This document shows positions 1-5,289 of a stretch of DNA of 6,435 nucleotides, one piece after another. The position numbers and the translations under genes were made by a program. The stretch spans positions 1 through 6,435 of the forward strand of contig JAICLV010000132.1 in NCBI GenBank assembly GCA_025925185.1, given 5' to 3'. Below the pieces are notes generated by a model. It searched no databases. It saw only the letters and a list, made by a program, of their open reading frames with translations, and was not told where the DNA came from. Origin of the DNA: Acidothermaceae bacterium (lineage in GTDB: Bacteria > Actinomycetota > Actinomycetes > Acidothermales > Acidothermaceae). The stretch's first letter is position 1, and each line of letters opens with the position of its first letter.

Positions 1-1671
1 CGCCTCGCGGGCCTGCGTCAACGCGCCCGCCAACACCGACGCCGGAATGCCGTCGAGCTTGGTGTCGAGCTGAAGCGCGGTGACGAACTCCGCGGTGCCG
101 GCGACCTTGAAGTCCATGTCACCGTAGGCGTCCTCGGCCCCGAGGATGTCGGTGAGCGTCACGTAGTGCGTCTCGCCTTCGACGGTGTCGGAGATGAGGC
201 CCATCGCGATACCCGCGACCGGCGCACGCAACGGAACACCGGCCGACAGCAGCGACATCGTCGAGGCGCAGACAGAGCCCATCGACGTCGAGCCGTTCGA
301 ACCCAGCGCCTCGGAGACTTGCCTGATCGCGTAAGGGAATTCCTCCCGTGTCGGCAGCACCGGCACCAGCGCCCGCTCGGCGAGCGCGCCGTGGCCGATC
401 TCGCGCCGCTTCGGCGAGCCGACCCGGCCGGTCTCACCAGTGGAGTACGGCGGGAAGTTGTAGTTGTGCATGTAGCGCTTGCGCGTCTCGGGCGAGAGCG
501 TGTCGAGCTGCTGCTCCATGCGCAGCATGTTCAGCGTGCTGACGCCGAGGATCTGCGTCTCGCCGCGCTCGAACAGCGCCGAGCCGTGCACCCGCGGCAC
601 CACGCCGACCTCGGCCGTCAATGGACGGATGTCCCTCAGCCCGCGACCGTCGATACGCACCTTGTCGCGGATGACCCGCTCACGAACCAGCTTCTTGGTG
701 AGCGAGCGCAGCGCGCCACCGATCTCCTTCTCGCGGCCGGCGAACCGCCCGTCGAGCTGCTCGTGGGCGCGCGCCTTGATCTCGTCGAGCCGGCCCTCGC
801 GCTCCTGCTTGCTGGCGATGGTCAGCGCCTGGGCGAGCTCGTCGCGGACCGAGCCCGTGACGGCCTCGAGGACGTCGTCCTCGTAGTCCTTGAAGATCGG
901 GAACTCGCCGGTGGGCTTCGACGCCGACGCCGCCAGCTGCGACTGCGCCTCGCAGAGCACCTTGATGAACCGCTTCGAGGCCTCCAGGCCCTCGGCGACA
1001 ACCTCCTCGGTCGGGGCGGTCGCGCCGTCGCGCACCAGGCCAAACGTGTGGTCGGTGGCCTCCGCCTCGACCATCATGATCGCGACGTCCCCGTCTGGCA
1101 GCACCCGGCCAGCGACGACCATGTCGAACGTGGCCCGCTCGAGTTCGGAGTGGGTCGGGAAACCGACCCAGGTGCCGTCGATGTGCGCGACCCGCACACC
1201 GCCGATCGGGCCGGAGAACGGCAGGCCGGCGATTTGCGTCGACGCCGACGCCGCGTTGATCGCGATGACGTCGTACAGGTGGTCGGGGTCGAGCGCCATG
1301 ACGGTGACGACGACCTGGATCTCGTTGCGCAGGCCCTTGACGAAGCTCGGGCGCAGCGGCCGGTCGATCAGCCGGCAGGTGAGGATGGCGTCCTCACTGG
1401 GCCGGCCCTCGCGCCGGAAGAACGAGCCGGGGATGCGGCCCGCCGCGTACATGCGCTCCTCGACGTCGACCGTCAACGGGAAGAAGTCGAACTGCTCGCG
1501 CGGAGACTTGCCGGCGGTCGTCGCCGACAGCAACATCGTGTCGCCGTGGTACGCGACGACCGAGCCGGCCGCTTGGCGGGCCAGCCGGCCCGTCTCAAAC
1601 CGGATTGTGCGGGTGCCGAAGGCGCCGTTGTCGAGCACGGCTTCGGCGGTGGTGACGTGGTTTTCTGCCAC
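1..1671 (-). CDS. pnp: Polyribonucleotide nucleotidyltransferase (PNPase), N-terminal 557 residues; runs off the window
   Basis: PNPase phosphorolytically degrades RNA 3' to 5', releasing nucleoside diphosphates, and can also add tails; it works as a trimer in mRNA turnover. The visible part begins [20 protein letters not shown] and spans RNase PH domain 1 (about residues 14-145, with [11 protein letters not shown] at 84-94), the helical linker (about 245-330) and RNase PH domain 2 (from about 340, DGRG at 341-344; [10 protein letters not shown] near 410; [10 protein letters not shown] near 465). By alignment to E. coli PNPase, the catalytic D486, D492 and K494 correspond to D514, D520 and K522 in [10 protein letters not shown]. 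The KH and S1 RNA-binding domains lie beyond the window edge. The GTG start at 1669-1671 follows GGAGG at a short spacing; the nearby ATG (1680-1682 region) is in another frame, and I see no better in-frame start upstream. The gene lies 214 bases downstream of rpsO, the classic rpsO-pnp arrangement. No frameshift is visible. Confidence 0.97.
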   Translation of the reverse strand, partial: MAENHVTTAEAVLDNGAFGTRTIRFETGRLARQAAGSVVAYHGDTMLLSATTAGKSPREQFDFFPLTVDVEERMYAAGRIPGSFFRREGRPSEDAILTCRLIDRPLRPSFVKGLRNEIQVVVTVMALDPDHLYDVIAINAASASTQIAGLPFSGPIGGVRVAHIDGTWVGFPTHSELERATFDMVVAGRVLPDGDVAIMMVEAEATDHTFGLVRDGATAPTEEVVAEGLEASKRFIKVLCEAQSQLAASASKPTGEFPIFKDYEDDVLEAVTGSVRDELAQALTIASKQEREGRLDEIKARAHEQLDGRFAGREKEIGGALRSLTKKLVRERVIRDKVRIDGRGLRDIRPLTAEVGVVPRVHGSALFERGETQILGVSTLNMLRMEQQLDTLSPETRKRYMHNYNFPPYSTGETGRVGSPKRREIGHGALAERALVPVLPTREEFPYAIRQVSEALGSNGSTSMGSVCASTMSLLSAGVPLRAPVAGIAMGLISDTVEGETHYVTLTDILGAEDAYGDMDFKVAGTAEFVTALQLDTKLDGIPASVLAGALTQAREA

Positions 1672-1725
1672 GAACCCTCCATGGGGTGTCGTGGAACCCG
1701 TCGAGCCTCGATGATCTCGGCCGGT

Positions 1726-1737
1726 CTTCGATCGAAG
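1726..1737. repeat. Perfect 12-bp palindrome in the pnp leader
   Basis: CTTCGATCGAAG is a perfect dyad about 55 bases upstream of the pnp start. As RNA it could fold as a 4-bp stem with a GATC/GAUC loop; as DNA it could be an operator-like site. Only the symmetry is visible. A chance palindrome of this length is possible in GC-rich DNA, so function is uncertain. I could not pick out a convincing -10/-35 pair around it. Confidence 0.4.
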
Positions 1738-1842
1738 CCCCGGGCCTGACCCCTCAACGGAGATCCAGCCCCGAGAGCCACTACCGAGGACCGGCGAACG
1801 GTCTCGAACGAGCTCCGGTGTATTGGTGATGTGGATACAGCG

Positions 1843-1880
1843 GAAGGAGCGGCCCGCCCTAACGGCGCTACCGCTCCTCC
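1843..1880 (-). promoter_or_regulatory. Long stem-loop between rpsO and pnp; candidate RNase III processing site or attenuator
   Basis: In the minus-strand transcript the structure starts 5 bases after the rpsO stop codon. The outer stem pairs AGGAGCGG (plus strand 1845-1852) with CCGCTCCT (1871-1878), extended by one G-U and one G-C pair to 10 bp. Inside it a 4-bp stem, CGCC (1855-1858) with GGCG (1864-1867), closes a 5-base loop after a small internal bulge. No U-tract follows, so it is a poor canonical intrinsic terminator. In E. coli and Streptomyces the rpsO-pnp intergenic RNA folds into a duplex cut by RNase III, which controls pnp expression. The position and shape here fit that role, but the assignment is by analogy. 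It could also be a partial terminator or a 3' stabilising hairpin for rpsO mRNA. Confidence 0.6.
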
Positions 1881-1885
1881 ACCCG

Positions 1886-2155
1886 TTATCGACGCAGACC
1901 GAGTCGCTCGATCAGCGAGCGGTACCGGGTGATGTCTTTCTTGGCCAGGTACTGCAGCAGCCGACGGCGGCGGCCGACGAGCAGCAGCAGGCCGCGGCGG
2001 CTGTGGTGGTCGTGCTTGTGCACCTTCAGGTGCTCGGTGAGGTCGGCGATGCGCTTCGACAGCATCGCGACCTGCGCCTCGGGAGAGCCCGTGTCGCCTT
2101 CGCTGGTGCCGTACTCGGCAAGGATCGAATTCTTGGTCGCGGTGTCGAGCGCCAC
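1886..2155 (-). CDS. rpsO: 30S ribosomal protein S15
   Basis: This encodes the 89-residue primary binding protein of the 16S rRNA central domain; it nucleates platform assembly and contacts 23S rRNA in a subunit bridge. The length matches the family (88-89 residues). Family landmarks are [13 protein letters not shown] from residue 20, the [20 protein letters not shown] rRNA-binding segment at about 46-65, and the C-terminal IERLGLRR. The open frame continues about 36 codons upstream, but the true start is the GTG at 2153-2155 (protein [10 protein letters not shown]), because it matches the family N-terminus and follows AAAGGAG; the upstream extension has no S15 similarity. The gene lies between ribF (135-base gap) and pnp (214-base gap). 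S15 represses its own mRNA in several bacteria, but I cannot identify such a structure here with confidence. Confidence 0.97.
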   Translation of the reverse strand: MALDTATKNSILAEYGTSEGDTGSPEAQVAMLSKRIADLTEHLKVHKHDHHSRRGLLLLVGRRRRLLQYLAKKDITRYRSLIERLGLRR

Positions 2156-2159
2156 GTGG

Positions 2160-2166
2160 CTCCTTT
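2160..2166 (-). promoter_or_regulatory. Ribosome binding site of rpsO
   Basis: The minus strand reads AAAGGAG, followed by CCAC and the GTG start. The spacing is short (4 bases) but the match to the anti-Shine-Dalgarno sequence is strong. It decides the start in favour of the 89-residue S15 over the 125-residue open frame. Confidence 0.8.
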
Positions 2167-2234
2167 GGCTGGCGTGTGCGCCCGCGGTCCCATTCACGCG
2201 GGCAGACGAACACACGAAAAGCACGTTAAAGATC

Positions 2235-2254
2235 GGCGGCTGGCATTCGCCGCC
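2235..2254 (-). terminator. Possible weak terminator or leader hairpin after ribF
   Basis: The arms GGCGGC (2235-2240) and GCCGCC (2249-2254) form a 6-bp GC stem with an 8-base loop, starting 36 bases after the ribF stop on the minus strand. It is followed by GATCTTTAACGTGCTTTTCG, which is T-richer than its surroundings but not a true U-tract. It may end some ribF transcripts, or lie in the rpsO 5' leader. The remaining gap (2156-2290) contains the rpsO ribosome binding site. The T-rich patch (about 2217-2233) could include a promoter for rpsO, but no clear -10/-35 pair stands out. Confidence 0.3.
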
Positions 2255-2290
2255 ACCGGACACCGTACCACCCGGCGCCCGGCCGGCCGC

Positions 2291-3259
2291 CTAGTCGCCC
2301 GGCCCGGCCGAGGGCACCAGCAGCGCGCGGGCCCGCGCGACGTCGTCCCCCATCTGCGCGAGCAACGGCTCGATGCCGTCGAACGCGACCATGCCCCGCA
2401 ACCGTGACGCCAGGTCGAGCCGCATGTACTTCCCGTACAGCTCCAGGTCGTCCCGGTCGAGAACGTACGCCTCGACCCGCCGGGCCGTGCCGTTGAACGT
2501 CGGGTTCGTGCCGATCGACACCGCCGCGGGCATGCCGTCAAGCCAGCCCGCGTAGACGCCGTCGGCGGGCACCGCGAGGTCGGCCGGCACGTCGAGGTTG
2601 GCGGTCGGGTAGCCGAGCTCGCGGCCGCGGTGGTCGCCATGGACGACGACGCCCTCCACCCGGTGCGGCCGTCCGAGCGCGTCCGCCGCCGCCTCGACGT
2701 CGCCCGCCGCGACCCGCTCGCGGATCCAGGTCGAGGAAAACGGCGGCGAGTCACCACCTTCTGGGTGCGCGAGCGAAACCGCGTCGACCATGAACCCGGC
2801 CGCCGAGCCCAACTCGGTCAGCGTCGCCACGTCGCCGGAGGCACGTCGCCCGAATCGGAAGTTCTCGCCCACCAAGACGTCGACCGCGCGCAACGCGTCG
2901 ACGAGCACGGACGACACGAACGCCGCGGGCGACAGCTGCGCGAAGTCGGCATCGAAGTGGACGACGTAAACGCCGTCGAGGCCGAGGTCGGCGAGCAGCT
3001 CAAGGCGACGGTCGAAGGTGGTCAGCAGCGGCGGCGTGGACTCCGGCCGCAACACCGCCTCAGGCAGCGGGTCGAAGGTCACCGCGACCGCAGGGAGCCG
3101 CAACTCCGCGGCGCGGGCGAGCGTCCGGTGGACCATGCGCTGGTGGCCACGGTGCACGCCGTCGAACACGCCGATCGTGGCGACGCAGCGATCAACGACC
3201 GCGGGCCGGTCCGCCTGGCTTGGGGCAGAGCCGTCCATGTCGTGGTGCCACACCTGCAC
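2291..3259 (-). CDS. ribF: Bifunctional riboflavin kinase / FMN adenylyltransferase (FAD synthetase)
   Basis: RibF phosphorylates riboflavin to FMN with ATP, then adenylylates FMN to FAD in the cytosol. I read 322 residues, a usual length. The N-terminal adenylyltransferase domain has GVFDGVHRGH at 30-39 (HxGH-type nucleotide-binding motif), VTFDP at 60-64, GENFRFG at 131-137 and SSTWIRERVAAGDVEAA from 175. The C-terminal kinase domain has GRPHRVEGVVVHGD from 196, GRELGYPTANL at 212-222, IGTNPTFNG at 249-257 and the likely catalytic glutamate E263 in VEAYVLD. The open frame extends 20 codons upstream, but the GTG at 3257-3259 (protein MQVWHHDMDG) fits the family start and follows AAAGGAG by 9 bases. 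The position 176 bases after truB is the conserved cluster location. No FMN riboswitch is recognisable upstream, so regulation with riboflavin biosynthesis is not indicated. Confidence 0.96.
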   Translation of the reverse strand: MQVWHHDMDGSAPSQADRPAVVDRCVATIGVFDGVHRGHQRMVHRTLARAAELRLPAVAVTFDPLPEAVLRPESTPPLLTTFDRRLELLADLGLDGVYVVHFDADFAQLSPAAFVSSVLVDALRAVDVLVGENFRFGRRASGDVATLTELGSAAGFMVDAVSLAHPEGGDSPPFSSTWIRERVAAGDVEAAADALGRPHRVEGVVVHGDHRGRELGYPTANLDVPADLAVPADGVYAGWLDGMPAAVSIGTNPTFNGTARRVEAYVLDRDDLELYGKYMRLDLASRLRGMVAFDGIEPLLAQMGDDVARARALLVPSAGPGD

Positions 3260-3268
3260 CTGGCGCAG

Positions 3269-3275
3269 CTCCTTT
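3269..3275 (-). promoter_or_regulatory. Ribosome binding site of ribF
   Basis: The minus strand reads AAAGGAG with 9 bases before the GTG at 3257-3259. It would sit inside the coding sequence if the longer 342-residue reading were used, so it supports the 322-residue start. Confidence 0.75.
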
Positions 3276-3390
3276 CGGGTGTGTCGCCATGGCCACTCTG
3301 CGCCACTTTCGCGGATCACAGCCTCTCACGGCCTTTCACCGCCGGGGTCCCCGCCACCGCGCGTGACCGGCCGGGCTATGCGCTCGCCGC

Positions 3391-3407
3391 CTCCGCGCAC
3401 CGCGGAG
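3391..3407. terminator. GC hairpin in the truB-ribF gap
   Basis: CTCCGCG-CAC-CGCGGAG is a perfect 7-bp inverted repeat with a 3-base loop, beginning 29 bases after the truB stop on the minus strand. No T-run follows. It may be a U-less terminator of the kind suggested in actinobacteria, or an mRNA processing or stability element. The rest of the 176-base gap (3260-3435) shows no open frame I would defend, no recognisable riboswitch and no clear promoter. Confidence 0.35.
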
Positions 3408-3435
3408 CACTCCAACGCGAAGTCGGCGGGGCCGC

Positions 3436-4338
3436 TCAGCCGACGAAAACCGCCACCGGATAAGCGGTTTCGCCGCGGTCCTCGAGCAGCGCGATGAACG
3501 TGCCGTCAGGCCCGAACGCCGCGACCGGCGTGCCGTCGACACCGGACGACTCGGACGACGGAAGTCGCCCCCCGTGCGTCAACGTCTGCGCGTCAGCGGC
3601 GTCGAGGTCGCGGCGGGAGAAGGCCGCGGCAGCGGCGTCGTCCAAGGAAATCAGCGTGAACGCCTGCTCGAGGCTCGCCAGCGAACGCGCGACGCTGAGG
3701 TCGAACCCGCCGACGCGGGTGCGGCGCAGCGCGGTCAGATGGCCTCCGACGCCGAGCTTGTCGCCGAGGTCGCGCGCGATCGCCCGCACGTAGGTGCCTG
3801 ACGAGCAGCGGACCTCGAAGTCGACGTCGACCACCTCGCCACAGGGGCGAATCTCGAGTATCTCCAGCCGCTCGACGTGCACCCGCCGCGACGGCAGGAC
3901 CACGTCCTCGCCGGCCCGCACCCGCGCGTACGCGCGCTTGCCGTCGACCTTGATGGCGCTGATGCCGGGCGGGCGCTGCTCGATGTCGCCGACGAAGTCG
4001 CGCGCCGCGGCCGTGATGTCATCGGTGCTGATGCCGGACGACGGGCGCGTGGCGACCACGGCGCCCTCGGCGTCGTCGGTGTCGGTCGACTGACCGAGGC
4101 GCGCGGTGGCGAGATAGTCCTTGTCGTGCAGGGAAAGATGGCCGAGCAGCCTCGTCGCACGACCAACACCGACGAGCAGCACGCCGGTGGCCATTGGGTC
4201 GAGGGTGCCTGCGTGACCGACGCGCCGGGTGCCGGCCAGCCGGCGAATACGGGCGACGACGTCGTGCGAGGTGAGGCCTGCCGGCTTGTCGACGACGACA
4301 AGGCCTCCGCGCGGCGGCGGCCCGGCGTTCTTCGGCAC
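3436..4338 (-). CDS. truB: tRNA pseudouridine(55) synthase TruB
   Basis: TruB isomerises U55 in the T-loop of most tRNAs to pseudouridine and also acts as a tRNA-folding chaperone. The protein has 300 residues, typical for the family. The N-terminal landmark GLVVVDKPAGLTSHDVV begins at residue 12. The catalytic motif is GHAGTLDPMATGVL from residue 41, with the nucleophile D47 and the conserved H42. Further TruB segments are GDIEQRPPGISAIKVDGKRAY and SCS-like CSSGTYVRAIARDLG with the LRRTRVGGF strand. The C-terminal ~75 residues (after about 225) form the actinobacterial TruB C-terminal/PUA-like domain. The start is GTG at 4336-4338, with only a weak AGG upstream; the 6-base gap after rbfA suggests translational coupling. 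No DHH-family nrnA gene separates rbfA and truB here, unlike in some other bacteria. Confidence 0.96.
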   Translation of the reverse strand: MPKNAGPPPRGGLVVVDKPAGLTSHDVVARIRRLAGTRRVGHAGTLDPMATGVLLVGVGRATRLLGHLSLHDKDYLATARLGQSTDTDDAEGAVVATRPSSGISTDDITAAARDFVGDIEQRPPGISAIKVDGKRAYARVRAGEDVVLPSRRVHVERLEILEIRPCGEVVDVDFEVRCSSGTYVRAIARDLGDKLGVGGHLTALRRTRVGGFDLSVARSLASLEQAFTLISLDDAAAAAFSRRDLDAADAQTLTHGGRLPSSESSGVDGTPVAAFGPDGTFIALLEDRGETAYPVAVFVG

Positions 4339-4344
4339 CGAGGC

Positions 4345-4770
4345 CTATTCAGACTCGCGGACGCGATAGGGGTCGGGATCGCCGGCCGGTGAGGCGCCGG
4401 CCGCGACCTCGTGCACGCGCGCGTCGACCTCGTGCGCCTTCTCGATCAGCTCGTCGATGCGGCGCGCGTTGTCTTGCACGCCGTCGAGGACGAACGCCAG
4501 GGACGGCGTGAACCGGACCTGCGTCTGCTTGCCGACCTCCGAGCGCAGCACGCCCTTGGCGCTCTCCAACGCCGCCGCGGTTGACGACCGCTCGGCCTCG
4601 TCGCCCAACACGGTGTAGAAGACGGTCGCCTCGTGCAGGTCGGCGGTGACCCGCGCGTCAGTGATGGTCACGAAGCCAAGTCGGGGGTCCTTGACTTGCC
4701 GCTCAAGGGTTTCGGCCACCACGACCTTGATTCGGTCGGCCAGCTTGCGCGCTCGCGCGTGGTCGGTCAT
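4345..4770 (-). CDS. rbfA: Ribosome-binding factor A
   Basis: RbfA is a KH-like protein that binds immature 30S subunits and helps mature the 5' end of 16S rRNA; it is important in cold adaptation in E. coli. The product has 141 residues. Family features are ARARKLADRIKVVVAETLE at the N-terminus, DPRLGFVTITDARVTADL at about 29-46, the YTVLGDE strand, and ALESAKGVLRSEVG, which carries the Ala-x-Gly kink that replaces the KH GxxG. The tail is acidic and Pro/Ala-rich (AAGASPAGDPDPYRVRESE). The ATG (4768-4770) overlaps the DUF503 stop by one base (TGATG). A GTG one codon earlier (4771-4773) is an alternative, but the GAGG upstream is better spaced for the ATG. Confidence 0.95.
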   Translation of the reverse strand: MTDHARARKLADRIKVVVAETLERQVKDPRLGFVTITDARVTADLHEATVFYTVLGDEAERSSTAAALESAKGVLRSEVGKQTQVRFTPSLAFVLDGVQDNARRIDELIEKAHEVDARVHEVAAGASPAGDPDPYRVRESE

Positions 4771-5066
4771 CACTCGTCCTCTTCACTCAGGAACCGCCGC
4801 CGCGCCGACAGCAGTTCGACCTCCGGGCGAGCCGCGACAAGCCGCTCGCACGCTTCCACCACGTCGACGCAATGAGCGCGATCGACCGCCACCACCGCCA
4901 CGCCGACCAACGCCCGCCGATGCAGGTCAAGATGCCCCGCCTCCACGACGCTGACCTCGAACCTCTTGCGCAGCTCGGCGACGATAGGCCGCACCACACT
5001 GCGCTTCTCCTTCAGCGAGTGCACGTCGCCGAGCAGCAGGTCGAGCGTCAACACCCCGACGAACAT
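4770..5066 (-). CDS. ylxP: DUF503 family protein (YlxP-like)
   Basis: This 98-residue protein of the DUF503 family begins MFVGVLTLDLLLGDVHSLKE. Conserved features are the SLKEKRSVVRPIVAELRKRF helix at about 17-36, VSVVEAGHLDLHRRALVGVAVVA from 38, and the C-terminal LVAARPEVELLSARRRF. It has no signal peptide or membrane segment, so it is cytosolic. Its biochemical function is not settled. Its constant place between infB and rbfA (ylxP in B. subtilis) suggests a link to ribosome assembly or translation; that is inference. A TTG-initiated frame begins 11 codons upstream, but the family N-terminus matches the ATG at 5064-5066. GGGAG lies upstream at a long spacing of about 12 bases, so translation initiation may be weak. 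The stop overlaps the rbfA start. Confidence 0.92.
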   Translation of the reverse strand: MFVGVLTLDLLLGDVHSLKEKRSVVRPIVAELRKRFEVSVVEAGHLDLHRRALVGVAVVAVDRAHCVDVVEACERLVAARPEVELLSARRRFLSEEDE

Positions 5067-5082
5067 GAGCGCGTGCCACTCC

Positions 5083-5106
5083 CTCGACTTCGACTTCAAC
5101 TTCGAC
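5083..5106. repeat. Tandem hexamer tract upstream of DUF503
   Basis: Four adjacent hexamers read CTCGAC, TTCGAC, TTCAAC, TTCGAC on the plus strand (GTCGAA-type on the minus strand). The tract ends 16 bases before the DUF503 start codon on the transcript. It lies in the untranslated leader if the ATG at 5066 is right. Function is unknown; it could arise by slippage. Confidence 0.75.
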
Positions 5107-5115
5107 TAGCCCAAG

Positions 5116-5160
5116 AGCGCGGAAACTCGTGAGCGCTAGAGCGCTGGAAGTTTCCGCGCT
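5116..5160. repeat. Inverted repeat with 12-bp perfect arms in the infB-DUF503 gap
   Basis: AGCGCGGAAACT (5116-5127) and AGTTTCCGCGCT (5149-5160) are exact reverse complements. Inside, AGCGC-TAGA-GCGCT forms a further 5-bp stem with a tetraloop, so the whole 45 bases can fold into one long, nearly symmetric hairpin on either strand. No T-run follows on the minus strand. Candidates are a U-less terminator or attenuator between infB and DUF503, an RNase III site, or a member of a dispersed palindromic repeat family. The sequence alone does not decide. Confidence 0.9.
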
Positions 5161-5170
5161 ACCGCCGCCT

Positions 5171-5197
5171 CTCAGCGATCGAGCCGCACGAGCTGAG
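5171..5197. repeat. Short inverted repeat between the two long palindromes
   Basis: CTCAGC (5171-5176) pairs with GCTGAG (5192-5197), with TCG/CGA inside the loop adding 3 bp. An imperfect direct repeat overlaps it: CAGCGATCGAGCCG at 5173-5186 and CAGCGAGAGCCG at 5202-5213. This is weaker than its neighbours and could be chance, but together they fill the gap with structure. Confidence 0.4.
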
Positions 5198-5220
5198 GGA
5201 GCAGCGAGAGCCGACCGGAG

Positions 5221-5276
5221 CATCGGGTCACTCCGTAGGGACGTAAAGCGAAGCAGTCCCGAGGAGTGACCCGATG
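5221..5276. repeat. Inverted repeat with 14-bp perfect arms just after infB
   Basis: CATCGGGTCACTCC (5221-5234) and GGAGTGACCCGATG (5263-5276) are exact reverse complements. An inner stem GGGAC (5238-5242) with GTCCC (5256-5260) adds 5 bp after a small internal bulge, leaving a 13-base loop. On the minus strand the structure starts 14 bases after the infB TAG stop (5290-5292). The position fits a terminator or 3'-end stabiliser of the nusA-infB transcript, but there is no U-tract. The long, exact arms also fit a dispersed intergenic repeat. Confidence 0.92.
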
Positions 5277-5289
5277 TGGAGGTCGGCGG

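Noticed and set aside
166..1749. A 527-codon open frame on the plus strand opposite pnp
   Set aside because: It is antisense to the clearly recognisable PNPase, its translation is Arg/Ala/Asp-rich with no family resemblance, and long antisense frames are expected opposite GC-rich genes with strong third-position bias.
1473..2213. A 246-codon minus-strand open frame spanning rpsO, the gap and the pnp start
   Set aside because: It reads rpsO and pnp out of frame. Both genes have clear family matches in other frames.
2156..2290. Promoter for rpsO in the T-rich patch near 2217-2233
   Set aside because: TAACGT resembles a -10 element, but I found no -35 at suitable spacing that I could defend.
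3260..3435. Possible FMN riboswitch ahead of ribF
   Set aside because: I looked for the conserved RFN-type blocks (AGGGCGGGG-like and GGATTCGGTGA-like) and did not see them; the gap is only GC-rich with one short hairpin.
2630..3463. A 277-codon plus-strand open frame opposite ribF
   Set aside because: It is the mirror of the ribF codon pattern, has low-complexity composition and no recognisable motif or ribosome binding site, and overlaps a confidently identified gene.
4927..5223. A 98-codon minus-strand open frame through the infB-DUF503 gap (begins MLRSALAAPSARAARSL)
   Set aside because: It runs through the palindromes and hexamers and then into DUF503 in the wrong frame. Its composition is biased Ala/Arg/Val-Glu and I recognise no protein. 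It is better read as repeat DNA that happens to lack stops.
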